A DNA stretch of 39,282 nucleotides from Candidatus Paceibacterota bacterium (GCA_028716825.1 JAQUPA010000004.1:1-39282), one strand, 5' to 3'; numbered from the stretch's first letter, positions 7,473 to 15,965 are shown. Made by a program: numbers and translations. The notes: generated by a model from the letters alone, not told the origin.

Positions 7473-8251
7473 TTGTTCTGTAAAATTTTTCTTATTTTCG
7501 TTACCTCTTGAAAAAATGCGGGGTCGGATCGCAACGACGAATCTCTTTTGTCCGGAAGAGATATACTCACCACATCAATTATTGTCCCCGGAGTTTCGGA
7601 TAATATAACCACTCTGTTGGATAGAAAAACAGCTTCTTCAATATTATGTGTAACATAAATTATCGTGGATTTTGTAGAATCTTTTATTTTTAAGAGTTCT
7701 TCGTTTAATTTTTCCTTAATCATTTCATCAAGCGAAGCCATCGGCTCATCCATAAGTAATATCTTTGGCTTATATGACAACGCTCGGGCAATTGCAACCT
7801 TTTGCCGCATACCCCCTGAAAGTTGATGAGGATAATAATTTGTATATTTTTGAAGCTCGCAGAGCGAAATTAATTCATCCGATCTCTCGCAGTTCTTAAT
7901 CCTCAAGACTTCTAGAGGCAGCATTATATTTTTGCGCACAGTTCTGAAAGAAAGGAGAGATAGTGATTGTGGGATGTACCCTACCAAACATTTTTGGAGA
8001 GCATAAGAAATGTCGTTATTCTGATATTTTATATTCCCACAATCAGGCTTTATTAAGCCGCAAATTATTTTTAGTATCGTTGTTTTACCGCAACCAGACG
8101 GACCGACCATAGCCACAACCTCTCCGTCATTTATCGAAAAAGATATGTTTTTCAAAACTTCAACAGGGCGTCCTTTCTTTGTATAGCTTTTGCTAATATT
8201 TTTTATGTCGATGACGGGCGCATTCATACTTTTATTTTTCATATATAGCAT
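7469..8251 (-). CDS. ABC transporter ATP-binding protein, NitT/TauT (SsuB/TauB-like) type
   Basis: This 260-residue ATPase has Walker A GPSGCGKT (50-57), Q-loop IPQSLSLL, signature LSGGMRQK, Walker B ILLMDEPMASLD and the H-loop in IIYVTHN. It energises uptake by the neighbouring permease and substrate-binding protein. The longest start overlaps the upstream gene by 20 nt. ATG codons at 8242 and 8227 are equally plausible, and the last would start after the upstream stop. The domain motifs are all intact. Confidence 0.9.
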   Translation of the reverse strand: MLYMKNKSMNAPVIDIKNISKSYTKKGRPVEVLKNISFSINDGEVVAMVGPSGCGKTTILKIICGLIKPDCGNIKYQNNDISYALQKCLVGYIPQSLSLLSFRTVRKNIMLPLEVLRIKNCERSDELISLCELQKYTNYYPHQLSGGMRQKVAIARALSYKPKILLMDEPMASLDEMIKEKLNEELLKIKDSTKSTIIYVTHNIEEAVFLSNRVVILSETPGTIIDVVSISLPDKRDSSLRSDPAFFQEVTKIRKILQNK

Positions 8252-9293
8252 CGAGTATGGAGTAATCTGTTACGTCGCTGACTTGCGGAACGATTGGAAT
8301 CTGCCCGAGTTTTTTATATGCGTTTGCAAAATCCATAATTTGATTTTCGTAAAGCCAGCCAGGTTTTGTTTGGTCAAAAAGTGGTATTGATTTTTGAATG
8401 ACCCAAAGTTCCTGTTCTTTGTTAAATGTGGGTCCGCCGCAACGGCTGTCCAAAATATTTTCCGCTGCTATCTTTGGATTTTCTTGTACAAATTCGGTTC
8501 CTTTAATAGTTGCTTTGAGCCAGCGCTCCAAAACATCTTTTTTCTCTTGCAACACCTTATCAGTTGCTATTGCCACCATAGATTGCTGATTCCATCCTGG
8601 CAATTCCGAAGCACTTAAAAATTTATATTGAATTCCCGCTTTTTCTACTTCATAAACCTGTGTCGTCCAATAACCTGCAAGTGCATCAACTTGTCTTGTT
8701 AAAAGTGGCGTGGTATCAAATCCGACAATAACTATATCTAAATCAGAAACCGGCACATTCAGATAACTAGCTATAGCATATTGAGCAACTGAATCAGCTG
8801 TTACTCCTATTTTATATTTACTTCCGTCAGGTTTCCTTTTAGTAAAATCTTTTATACTGTTCAAACCAGAATCAGACCTAACTATAAAACCATATGGATT
8901 TTGATTCCAAAAAGCAGCGAATGCTTTTACCCTTAATTTTTCACTTTCGTTTTGCTTAGTTACTCCTCTTAGCAACGGCACCGTATCTCCGTCGATTCCC
9001 AGCGTTAAAGAATTATCCTGCGCAACAGCGTTTGTTGCTATTACAAAAGATGCTCCTACAGGACCGCCGGGCACAAGTTCCACATCCAAATTTTGCTCTT
9101 TATAAAAACCATTAACGATAGCTGAACAAACGTTTGCAAATTCTCCATTTAGCAGCCAACCGGCCTGAACTCTTACCTTTTCCATTTTTTGCGATTGTTC
9201 ACTCTTTTTAATTAGTTGATACCCCAAGTAGGCCGCGAAACCGACTAAGACCAACAAAATAATTGTAATAATTGCGATTAATGATTTTTTCAT
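8232..9293 (-). CDS. ABC transporter substrate-binding protein, NMT1/THI5-like (SsuA/TauA/ThiY superfamily)
   Basis: This 353-residue protein has one N-terminal hydrophobic segment (about residues 5-27) with no lipobox Cys, so it is probably membrane-anchored on the outer face. The NMT1-like domain begins with VRVQAGWLLNGEFANV and contains LDVELVPGGP, the typical first lobe, followed by the second lobe with VDALAGYWTTQ. Members bind aromatic sulfonates, taurine, nitrate, hydroxymethyl-pyrimidine or flavin-type compounds. The ligand here is unresolved. It is the first gene of the operon. Confidence 0.82.
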   Translation of the reverse strand: MKKSLIAIITIILLVLVGFAAYLGYQLIKKSEQSQKMEKVRVQAGWLLNGEFANVCSAIVNGFYKEQNLDVELVPGGPVGASFVIATNAVAQDNSLTLGIDGDTVPLLRGVTKQNESEKLRVKAFAAFWNQNPYGFIVRSDSGLNSIKDFTKRKPDGSKYKIGVTADSVAQYAIASYLNVPVSDLDIVIVGFDTTPLLTRQVDALAGYWTTQVYEVEKAGIQYKFLSASELPGWNQQSMVAIATDKVLQEKKDVLERWLKATIKGTEFVQENPKIAAENILDSRCGGPTFNKEQELWVIQKSIPLFDQTKPGWLYENQIMDFANAYKKLGQIPIVPQVSDVTDYSILDAIYEK

Positions 9294-9302
9294 AAGTTTT
9301 TA

Positions 9303-10112
9303 TTAATTGTTTTTAATATTTTGTTGCCACAATTCTAAAAATTTCGGGGTAAAATTATTTAAAAAAGCAAACACCTTTTTTTTGTTACTGATTGGTTTGA
9401 TTGACCATACAAACAACTGCTTCATCTCTTTTTTATATTGGGGATATTCTTTTGTAAAAACAGCATAACATGTTTTTAAATCTTGGGAATAAACGGGTCT
9501 CTTTGTCATTACGACGCCCAACCCCGCTCTTAGTAAAACTCTTGTCGTCCAGATGCACCAAAATTCAGTCGGTCTTTTTTGAAAAAGATATTCCCTATCT
9601 CTTATTTTCCCGGCAAATATATTTTTCAAAATTTCCAATTCTGCCGGCAAATCTCCGTAAAGTTGCATAGCTAATTCTTTGCCCGGAGTAACATCCGGCA
9701 ATTGGGATAAAATATTTTCTCCGTCCAAAAGAAACGACTGGGTTTTAAGATATACTCTAAGGTTTTTATAATTCTTCGATTTTTTCAGCTCTTCTAAAGA
9801 TACGACCGTGAGGTCAAAAAAACCTGCTTTCGGATACTTTTTTTCCAATCTTTTTGACGCCTTGATAATCCACAAAAGTTCCTCTCTGGGTAGTTCTTTT
9901 TTTGTTACGGCGATGCTGTCAATGTCGGAAATTCCAGGCTTTGCTTTGCCCACGCTGACGCTTCCCCTAATATAAATGCTTATCAAATTGCCGCCCAATT
10001 TCTCATTATATAATTTGTTTATTTCCACCAAAATTTTTTTGTAATATGGCTGAACCTTTTTAGGATTAGCTTCATTCACAACAAAACCATTTTTGTCTAT
10101 TTTGTACAGCAT
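9303..10112 (-). CDS. Nucleotidyltransferase-domain protein
   Basis: This 269-residue protein has the polymerase-beta-type nucleotidyltransferase signature RGSVSVGKAKPGISDID (49-65), in which G50-S51 bind the triphosphate and D63/D65 bind metal. A third acidic residue follows in FFDLTVV near residue 99. The helical C-terminal half (after residue 150) resembles that of aminoglycoside adenylyltransferase-like proteins, but antibiotic substrates cannot be inferred. The gene starts directly after the stop of the S51-like peptidase gene with no gap, so they are coupled. Confidence 0.78.
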   Translation of the reverse strand: MLYKIDKNGFVVNEANPKKVQPYYKKILVEINKLYNEKLGGNLISIYIRGSVSVGKAKPGISDIDSIAVTKKELPREELLWIIKASKRLEKKYPKAGFFDLTVVSLEELKKSKNYKNLRVYLKTQSFLLDGENILSQLPDVTPGKELAMQLYGDLPAELEILKNIFAGKIRDREYLFQKRPTEFWCIWTTRVLLRAGLGVVMTKRPVYSQDLKTCYAVFTKEYPQYKKEMKQLFVWSIKPISNKKKVFAFLNNFTPKFLELWQQNIKNN

Positions 10113-10739
10113 TTATTCAATAATTATTACTTCGCCGTCCCGCAGGGACTTAAATGGGATTTTATTTTTTCCCATATATTCAACGGTTTCGTCTACTTTT
10201 GCCGATTCGGGATGGTTAGATTTATAGTGCGGCACTATCGTATAATCCAAAATGCCAACTCCTTCCCAAATAGTTTCTTTTTGATTTTCATATGGCTTAA
10301 CGTTTGGATCATCCACCAATTCCATGCCCTTCAGTGTTGGAGCTAACACACAGATTCCTGCGCTATATCCACCATAAAGAACGCCTTCTTTTTTTAGTAA
10401 ACCTTTCAAAATTTCGTCAAACCCGCTTACTTTCATGGCTTGCCTTAAAACAAAACAATTCCCCCCGCGAACCCAAATTACGCCGAATTCAGAGATTTTT
10501 TTCTCCAACTCGGCCTTCTTGCCAAAATAATCTCTCAAATCTATTTTTTCTATATCGCTTAATCCAACCCCATTCAATTGCCCAATATCAGCTTGTTCGC
10601 TTTGTTTTCTCCTTTCCAAATCGTTTGAAAAATCAAGCGCATTGGAAATATATGCGGTTCTTTTGTTGTTTGTCGAAATCATGGCTTTTAATTTGTCGGT
10701 TTCATTACCGATTTTATAAGATGACAGATAAAATTTCAT
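10113..10739 (-). CDS. Peptidase S51 / class I glutamine amidotransferase-like protein
   Basis: This 208-residue protein looks like the peptidase E / cyanophycinase family. It has WVRGGNCFVLRQ (89-100, the family GGG/GGN loop), the nucleophile elbow GGYSAG (S126) and VPHYKSNH (H171). S51 enzymes are cytoplasmic serine peptidases cutting after Asp or acting on acidic peptides. The Ser-His pair supports hydrolase activity, but the substrate is unknown. It is immediately followed by the nucleotidyltransferase gene. Confidence 0.82.
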   Translation of the reverse strand: MKFYLSSYKIGNETDKLKAMISTNNKRTAYISNALDFSNDLERRKQSEQADIGQLNGVGLSDIEKIDLRDYFGKKAELEKKISEFGVIWVRGGNCFVLRQAMKVSGFDEILKGLLKKEGVLYGGYSAGICVLAPTLKGMELVDDPNVKPYENQKETIWEGVGILDYTIVPHYKSNHPESAKVDETVEYMGKNKIPFKSLRDGEVIIIE

Positions 10740-10797
10740 ATTATTTATTAGATTTAATTAATTGATTAACGAATAAATATGTAACCTTTATAATTTA

Positions 10798-11007
10798 TTA
10801 TTTCATTAAATCGTCCAAAGTAACACCCAACGCCTTGGCGATTTTGCTTGCCGTATCCATTGTCGGACTTTGTATCGCTCCGGACTCAATTTTAATAACT
10901 GTATTGTGCGAAATATCGGCAAGTTTGGACAATTTGTCCTGCGACAAACCCCGTTGCTTCCGTAACTTTTTAATGTTTTTTGCTATTGTTGATTTTTCGT
11001 TTGACAT
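10798..11007 (-). CDS. Small XRE-family HTH regulator
   Basis: This 69-residue protein is almost entirely a Cro/C1-type helix-turn-helix: IKKLRKQRGLSQDKLSKLA (13-31), then SHNTVIKIESGA and a C-terminal ALGVTLDDLM. It would bind DNA as a dimer and probably regulates itself or the genes that follow at 10739-9303. The upstream DNA contains a short GTGA-CTC-TCAC dyad near 11058-11068 as a possible operator. There is no effector domain. Confidence 0.9.
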   Translation of the reverse strand: MSNEKSTIAKNIKKLRKQRGLSQDKLSKLADISHNTVIKIESGAIQSPTMDTASKIAKALGVTLDDLMK

Positions 11008-11226
11008 TGTGGTATGATAGTATTAGTATTAAAATATAATGACTAACCTAAAAGCCGGTGACTCTCACTAACATTATAATACACAATTTAATTTCTTTTG
11101 TCCACAAATGTTCACAAAATTCAAGGGAGTTCCTTGTTGTCGCCCGCGCACGGGTGCGGTGGGGCAAGGGCGACTATTAAATTTAATAATAGCCCGTCTG
11201 CAAAAAAATCGGGCGAAGCCCGAAAA

Positions 11227-11279
11227 GCAAAAGGGCAAAAAGGAAGGGGGTCTGGGGGAAGGAATTTTTGCCCTTTTGC
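11227..11279. repeat. 15-bp perfect inverted repeat with G-rich loop
   Basis: GCAAAAGGGCAAAAA (11227-11241) pairs with TTTTTGCCCTTTTGC (11265-11279). The 23-nt loop has four G-runs (GG, GGGGG, GGGGG, GG), which could allow a two-layer G-quadruplex. Confidence 0.8.
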
Positions 11280-11305
11280 GATTAAGAATAGAGCGTTTCC
11301 GCTTT
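11272..11305. repeat. Dispersed 34-nt repeat, copy 2 (inverted relative to 3519-3552)
   Basis: This is the exact reverse complement of 3519-3552. It partly overlaps the right arm of the 15-bp inverted repeat. The two copies bracket 7.7 kb in inverted orientation. Confidence 0.88.
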
Positions 11306-11320
11306 CCTCTAATTAAGAGG

Positions 11321-11415
11321 AAACCAAAACAGAAAATTTTTCATCTCCTATTAAAAGAAAAAAATGGGGGCAGAAAAAAATAAAAAATTCAATGAAAAAT
11401 TTTCTGTTTTGGTTT
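11321..11415. repeat. 24-bp perfect inverted repeat
   Basis: AAACCAAAACAGAAAATTTT plus TCAT (11321-11344) is the reverse complement of 11392-11415, around a 47-nt A-rich spacer. It has the appearance of small-element ends or a large cruciform. No coding content is visible. Confidence 0.8.
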
Positions 11416-11530
11416 GCCGGAACGGAGCGTGGCAAATCGTTGCAAAATCAACCCTTTCAGCCTCGCCCGCAGGTGAGGCGACCGCACCGCAGGTGCGTAA
11501 AACTTCCGAAAATTCTGAAATTGTAAATTG

Positions 11531-11544
11531 GCGGAAGGGGTGGG
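11531..11544. repeat. 14-nt copy of the tRNA-Ser 3' end (candidate attachment site)
   Basis: GCGGAAGGGGTGGG occurs here and at 11909-11922, where it is the 3' end of tRNA-Ser(GGA) on the minus strand. The two copies are in the same orientation and bracket the GIY-YIG gene. Confidence 0.7.
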
Positions 11545-11553
11545 TCTCCTGCA

Positions 11554-11847
11554 CTAAAGTTTCGGATGACCTTTTCTCCCATTTTCAAAATCCTTCGCTA
11601 AAGCTACTGAAACTAATCTTTTATAAGCAAACGCTTTACCCGAACCCGTTTTTAAATAAAGCTCAAAATCTCTCGCTTGTTTCTCTCCTTCAAAGGCGCA
11701 ATACCATACTAATTTCCAAGGTAAATATGGTTTAGTCGACGGCACCTTGCCAGAATTATGTAATTTTAGTCTATTCTTTAAATTATTAGTAGACCCAAAG
11801 TAGAAAATATGAGATTTTGAGCTTAATAATATATATGTGTAGTGCAT
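11554..11847 (-). CDS. GIY-YIG endonuclease-domain protein
   Basis: This 97-residue stand-alone GIY-YIG domain (UvrC-type/UPF0213-like) has YTYILL (3-8) as the GIY half and FYFGSTNNLKNRL as the YIG half with the catalytic Arg. A later Glu lies in FELYLKTG and the helix ends GKAFAYKRL. Such nucleases cleave DNA with a metal and are often mobile or repair-associated. It lies just downstream of tRNA-Ser and is bracketed by 14-nt copies of that tRNA's 3' end. The last 25 residues are partly encoded by a 17-nt inverted repeat shared with 11892-11908. Confidence 0.85.
   Translation of the reverse strand: MHYTYILLSSKSHIFYFGSTNNLKNRLKLHNSGKVPSTKPYLPWKLVWYCAFEGEKQARDFELYLKTGSGKAFAYKRLVSVALAKDFENGRKGHPKL
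11589..11605. repeat. 17-nt inverted repeat arm shared with 11892-11908
   Basis: AATCCTTCGCTAAAGCT at 11589-11605, inside the GIY-YIG gene end, is the reverse complement of 11892-11908, just beyond the tRNA-Ser 3' end. Confidence 0.75.
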
Positions 11848-11909
11848 GCAATTCCGTAGTCTTTCGCATGATTGCTCCAGAGCAACTCCGAAGCTTTAGC
11901 GAAGGATTG

Positions 11910-11995
11910 CGGAAGGGGTGGGATTCGAACCCACGGGACGCACAAGGCGTCACGGCTTTCCAAGCCGTTCCATTAGGCCACTCTGGTACCCTTCC
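11910..11995 (-). tRNA. tRNA-Ser(GGA)
   Basis: Read on the minus strand, a 7-bp acceptor stem (GGAAGGG/CCCTTCC-type ends) encloses a D arm. The anticodon stem ACGGC/GCCGT has loop TTGGAAA, giving anticodon GGA (complement of 11959-11961). A long variable arm of the class II type follows (GACGC...GCGTC), then a T arm with GGTTCGAATCC. The discriminator is G and no CCA is encoded (GCA follows). Anticodon and long variable arm agree on serine. Confidence 0.93.
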
Positions 11996-12079
11996 AAAAT
12001 TTTCTTCTTGAAATATTATACTAAAGATATACAATAAAACACAGAGAGTTTCAACGAAAATAATCCATACTTTATATAT

Positions 12080-12721
12080 ATGGAAGTTTTAAGTTTAATT
12101 TTTATTATAATAATTTTTTTGTTTTCGGTCATAGTACACGAAGTAGCCCATGGCCTTACAGCAGACTCCTTGGGCGATCCTACTCCACGACTAGCAGGAA
12201 GACTTACTTTAAACCCTATTCCTCATCTTGATCCTATAGGATCATTTATTGTGCCTCTTTTTTTAATCTTAATGAGTATTGGAACTGGCGGAGGATTTGT
12301 TTTTGGATGGGCAAAACCCGTACCAGTCAATCCATACAATTTTCGCGATAAAAAATACGGTGATTTAAAAGTTGGAGCTGCTGGAGTTATTGCAAATCTC
12401 ATTCTTGCCTTAATTTTTGGAATCCCAATAAGATTCTTGCCCCAAAATATTGCATTTTTCCAAAATATAAGCACGTTTTTTGCATATGTTGTTTGGATTA
12501 ATCTCCTATTAGCGGTATTCAACCTCTTTCCTTTACCTCCTTTTGACGGATCACATATTGTAGGCACTTTTTTTCCTGCTTTTAAAAGGAAAATGGAGGC
12601 TAATCCTTCAATTCAGTTTATATCAATCATTGGTGCAGTATTTTTCCTTTTGTATATCGGAGGTCCATTAATTATCGAACCACTTTTTAAATTGATAACG
12701 GGAGCGGGAACTCTTCTTTAG
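12080..12721 (+). CDS. Site-2 protease family (M50) membrane metalloprotease
   Basis: This 213-residue protein has about five or six membrane segments. The zinc site HEVAHG (H20, E21, H24) lies in the first helix, and the third ligand is in NLFPLPPFDGSH (D156). This compact form lacks PDZ and CBS domains and resembles the minimal M50B group common in CPR and Gram-positives. It would cleave substrates within the membrane, possibly anti-sigma factors. dnaG starts one base after its stop, so it heads a site-2 protease/primase/sigma operon. The substrate is unknown. Confidence 0.92.
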   Translation: MEVLSLIFIIIIFLFSVIVHEVAHGLTADSLGDPTPRLAGRLTLNPIPHLDPIGSFIVPLFLILMSIGTGGGFVFGWAKPVPVNPYNFRDKKYGDLKVGAAGVIANLILALIFGIPIRFLPQNIAFFQNISTFFAYVVWINLLLAVFNLFPLPPFDGSHIVGTFFPAFKRKMEANPSIQFISIIGAVFFLLYIGGPLIIEPLFKLITGAGTLL

Positions 12722-12722
12722 T

Positions 12723-14465
12723 ATGCCATCACAAATTGACGAAATAAGAGAAAAACTAGACATAGTACAAGTTCTCTCAGAATATTTGCAGCTCAAAAAA
12801 ACAGGGGCAAATTTCAGAGCCAACTGTCCTTTTCATTCTGAAAAAAAACCGTCCTTTTTTGTTTCTCCTTCAAAACAAATTTTTAAATGCTTTGGATGTG
12901 GAGCAAGCGGAGATGTATTCAAATTTGTAATGCAGATTGAGGGACTTGAGTTTAAAGATGCCCTTCCAATTTTGGCAAGAAAAGCTGGCGTTGAACTTAG
13001 ACGAGAACCTATAAAAGAAAGAACTGAAAGACAAAAAATATATGATATTTGTGAACTTGCGACAAAATTCTTTGAAAAACAAATAGAAAGTAATAAAGGA
13101 AAAAGAGTAAAAGAATATCTTAAAAAAAGGGGAATGGATGATAAAACTATAAAGGAATGGAGGATTGGATACTCCCCCAATACATGGCAAGGACTTTCTG
13201 ATTTCTTAGTAGGAAAAGGATTTAAAAGAGAACAAGTAATTAAAGCTGGACTTGCTATAGATCCAGAAAAAGAAAATAAAACTCCCTACGACAGATTCCG
13301 TGGAAGAATAATGTTTCCAATTTTTGATTTACAAAGCAATCCTGTGGGATTTGGCGGAAGAATATTTGAAAAAGAAGAAGAAACAGATCCCGCAAAATAT
13401 ATAAATACACCAAATACCATAGTTTATGACAAAAGTAGAATTCTTTATGGCCTAAATAAAGCAAAAGTAGACATTAGAAAGAAAGAAAAAGCAATTTTAG
13501 TTGAAGGATACACAGATGTTATTTTAAGCAATAAAGCTGGGGTAACAAATATCGTTTCCTCCTCCGGGACCAGCCTTACTCCCTATCAACTGAAAATTCT
13601 TTCAAGATATACAAAAAATTTAACTTTTGGTTTTGATATGGACATTGCGGGAGAAAGTGCTACAAAAAGAGGAATTGATATTGCGCAGCTTCTTGAATTT
13701 GACATTAAAATAGTTCCATTACCAAAAGAAAAAGATCCCGCTGACGTTATAAAAGAAAACCCAGAAGAGTGGAAAAAATTAACAGAAAAAGCAAAGCCGA
13801 TAATTGAATTTTATTTTGAAAAAGCTTTTTCACAATTTGATAAAAACACTCTTGAGGGGAAAAAACAAATTTCCCAGCTTCTTCTACCCTTCTTTGCTAG
13901 AATTCAAAATAAAATTGAGGAATCTGAATGTATCTCGCGACTTGCAAAAGAATTAAAATTAAAAGAAGAAGCGCTTTGGGAAGAATTAAGAAAAATAAGA
14001 AAAGAACATAAAGAAACATCTAATTTCCAAGAATATACTCTCTCGGAAGAAGTATTGCCCGAAAAAGAAGAAAAAAACCTTAGAACAAGGCAAAGAAAAA
14101 TAGAAGAAAGATTTTTAATGTTGATTCTGAAGGGATTTAAATGTGAGAAAGAAAAATTTCCCTGTAAATTCTCTTTTGACGAGGGACAAAAAATATTTAA
14201 TTGTATTTTGGAAGAAAAAAAGGTACCCAAGGAATTAAAATCATTTTTGAATGAACTAGAACTACAGTTCGAAGTTGAAAAAGAAGAAAAAGGCGAAATA
14301 GACCTTGAGAAAGAAGCTAAATTTTGTATAAATTCTCTTAAGACAATAAAAAAAGAAAGGGAAATTAGGAAAATTACAGAAAAGCTTAAAGATGCCGAAG
14401 AGAAAAAAGATAAAAAGAAAGTTATAAAATTATTAAATCAAATTAAAGAAATACAAAGTATATGA
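12723..14465 (+). CDS. dnaG: DNA primase DnaG
   Basis: This 580-residue primase makes RNA primers at the replication fork. The N-terminal CHC2 zinc finger has C35, H38, C56 and C59 ([12 protein letters not shown] and [10 protein letters not shown]). The catalytic core carries FGGRIF, and the TOPRIM region has [11 protein letters not shown] and [17 protein letters not shown], where the acidic residues bind metal. After residue about 430 the C-terminal part is charged and helical, the expected helicase-binding region. The gene overlaps rpoD by 4 nt (14462-14465). The dnaG-rpoD pairing is the classical macromolecular synthesis operon without rpsU. Confidence 0.97.
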   Translation: MPSQIDEIREKLDIVQVLSEYLQLKKTGANFRANCPFHSEKKPSFFVSPSKQIFKCFGCGASGDVFKFVMQIEGLEFKDALPILARKAGVELRREPIKERTERQKIYDICELATKFFEKQIESNKGKRVKEYLKKRGMDDKTIKEWRIGYSPNTWQGLSDFLVGKGFKREQVIKAGLAIDPEKENKTPYDRFRGRIMFPIFDLQSNPVGFGGRIFEKEEETDPAKYINTPNTIVYDKSRILYGLNKAKVDIRKKEKAILVEGYTDVILSNKAGVTNIVSSSGTSLTPYQLKILSRYTKNLTFGFDMDIAGESATKRGIDIAQLLEFDIKIVPLPKEKDPADVIKENPEEWKKLTEKAKPIIEFYFEKAFSQFDKNTLEGKKQISQLLLPFFARIQNKIEESECISRLAKELKLKEEALWEELRKIRKEHKETSNFQEYTLSEEVLPEKEEKNLRTRQRKIEERFLMLILKGFKCEKEKFPCKFSFDEGQKIFNCILEEKKVPKELKSFLNELELQFEVEKEEKGEIDLEKEAKFCINSLKTIKKEREIRKITEKLKDAEEKKDKKKVIKLLNQIKEIQSI

Positions 14466-15829
14466 AAAAGAAAGACAATAAAAAAAGGACAATAAAAAAA
14501 AGAAAAACGGCAAAGAAAAGGATGATGAAGTCTCCTAAAAAAAGAAGGAAGCCTGTTTCTCGTAAAAAAATGAATGGAAAAAAAACTGTAAAAAGAAAAT
14601 CTCGAAACATAAATAAAAAATCAAAGAAGAAAACAACAAAACTGAAAAAGAAAACGAAAAGAAAAATCGTAGCAAAAAAAACAAAAAGAAAAACATCGGG
14701 GAAGAAAAAAATAATTAAAAAAAGAAAAACCAGAAAAAGAGAAATACTTATCCATACAAGCAAAAAAAGAATTGCGATAAAAGAAAAGGCAAAAAAAGAA
14801 CTACTTGACAGGGGAAAACCAAGGGGTTTTATTACATATCAGGAGGTTTTGAAGTTTTTCCCTCAAGCCGAAGAAGACATACTTGGGCTTGAAGAAATAT
14901 ATCAGTTTCTTGAAAATAAGGGAGTTAAAGTAAAAGAAGCACCAGAACTTTTAAAAGAACCAAAGTTACTGGCAGAAGAAATGTCGCCGGAACATTTAAG
15001 CGAGGTGGACGCTATACAAAATTATCTTAAAGAAATTGGAAAATATCCCCTACTCATCTTTAAAGAAGAAAAAGATCTCGCCCAAAGACTAGCAAAAGGA
15101 GAAAAAGCCGCAAAGAAAAAACTCATTCATTCAAATTTAAGATTGGTTGTGTCTATCGCAAAAAAATACCTTGGAAGAACTCCACATCTTACTCTGTTAG
15201 ATCTGATACAAGAAGGAAATTTTGGACTTTTTAAGGCCGTTGAAAAATATGACTGGCGAAAAGGCTTTAGATTTTCAACTTATGCTACCTGGTGGATAAG
15301 ACAATCAATTACAAGAGCGATTGCTGACCAGGCAAGAACAGTCCGCTTGCCAGTCCACATAGTAGAAAGTCTGTCCAAATACAATAGAACAAAAAGACGA
15401 CTCCTGCAGGAACTTGGCAGAGAGCCGCTGCCAGAAGAAATCGCAACTGAAATGAAAGAAGATGTTGAAAAAATAAAAAATCTTGAACAAGTATCGCAAG
15501 GAACAATTTCTCTGGAACAGCCAATAGGAACTGATGAGAAAGAAAGTAAGCTCGAAGAATTCATTGAGGATAAAAAAACAATCACGCCTTCTGGCTCCGC
15601 AAGCCTTTCAATATTAAAAGAACAAATTAAAGATATTTTAGAAGACTTAACCCCGAGAGAAAGAGAAATATTAAATATGAGGTTTGGGCTTCATGACGAA
15701 ATTCCTCATACATTAGAAGAAGTTGGAAAGAAATTTAATGTTACGAGAGAAAGAGTAAGGCAAATTCAACAAAGGGCTCTTGAAAAGATAAAAGAGCACG
15801 AAAAATCAGGAAAATTACAGGAATATTAA
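14462..15829 (+). CDS. rpoD: Primary RNA polymerase sigma factor (RpoD/SigA)
   Basis: This 455-residue protein has sigma-70 regions in order: region 1.2 ([15 protein letters not shown], from about 185), region 2 ([18 protein letters not shown]...[20 protein letters not shown]...[13 protein letters not shown]), region 3, and region 4 ([16 protein letters not shown]...[19 protein letters not shown]). It directs polymerase to -10/-35 promoters. Residues 1-105 are an unusual, mostly Lys/Arg low-complexity tail ahead of a region-1.1-like helical block (about 110-170). A later start cannot be excluded, but the ATG overlaps the dnaG stop (ATGA), supporting the long form. Confidence 0.96.
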   Translation: MKKKDNKKRTIKKRKTAKKRMMKSPKKRRKPVSRKKMNGKKTVKRKSRNINKKSKKKTTKLKKKTKRKIVAKKTKRKTSGKKKIIKKRKTRKREILIHTSKKRIAIKEKAKKELLDRGKPRGFITYQEVLKFFPQAEEDILGLEEIYQFLENKGVKVKEAPELLKEPKLLAEEMSPEHLSEVDAIQNYLKEIGKYPLLIFKEEKDLAQRLAKGEKAAKKKLIHSNLRLVVSIAKKYLGRTPHLTLLDLIQEGNFGLFKAVEKYDWRKGFRFSTYATWWIRQSITRAIADQARTVRLPVHIVESLSKYNRTKRRLLQELGREPLPEEIATEMKEDVEKIKNLEQVSQGTISLEQPIGTDEKESKLEEFIEDKKTITPSGSASLSILKEQIKDILEDLTPREREILNMRFGLHDEIPHTLEEVGKKFNVTRERVRQIQQRALEKIKEHEKSGKLQEY

Positions 15830-15860
15830 AAAATCATAGCAATAAATTGTCTTGATTTTT
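15829..15860 (+). terminator. Possible weak terminator after rpoD
   Basis: AAAAATCA (15829-15836) can pair with TGATTTTT (15853-15860), which ends in T residues. The stem is A/T-rich with a 16-nt loop, so efficiency is doubtful. Confidence 0.35.
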
Positions 15861-15890
15861 CCAGTATTTAATATAAGCTATTATTACCAT

Positions 15891-15965
15891 TCCGGAGTAG
15901 CTCAATGGTAGAGCGGATCCCTGTTAAGGATACGGTTGCAGGTTCGAGTCCTGCCTCCGGAGCCA
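15891..15965 (+). tRNA. tRNA-Asn(GUU)
   Basis: Acceptor TCCGGAG pairs with CTCCGGA (15955-15961). The D arm is GCTC...GAGC, and the anticodon loop CTGTTAA gives anticodon GTT (15923-15925). T arm GCAGGTTCGAGTCCTGC follows. Discriminator G is followed by an encoded CCA (15963-15965). The anticodon stem has one G-A end mismatch. The 3' half is overlapped on the other strand by the end of the serine recombinase gene. Confidence 0.95.

Larger units (their letters stand above)
11041..11530. other. Palindrome-rich intergenic region without a supported gene
   Basis: No open frame here has protein character; the frames that exist read through low-complexity hairpins. The stretch is much more GC-rich in places than its neighbours. 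It holds several nested inverted repeats: GTCGCCC/GGGCGAC arms around 11139-11172, CGGGC-GAA-GCCCG near 11209, a 15-bp perfect pair (11227-11241/11265-11279), a 24-bp perfect pair (11321-11344/11392-11415) and CGCACC-GCA-GGTGCG near 11483. It also carries copy 2 of the dispersed 34-nt repeat. Confidence 0.75.

Noticed and set aside
11098-11735. Several overlapping plus-strand frames in and beyond the palindromic spacer.
   Set aside because: Their translations are low-complexity reads through inverted repeats or antisense to the GIY-YIG gene; no motif or initiation signal.
14443-14763. Minus-strand Phe-rich frame opposite the start of rpoD.
   Set aside because: It is the shadow of the Lys-rich coding sequence (AAA read as TTT) and has no independent support.
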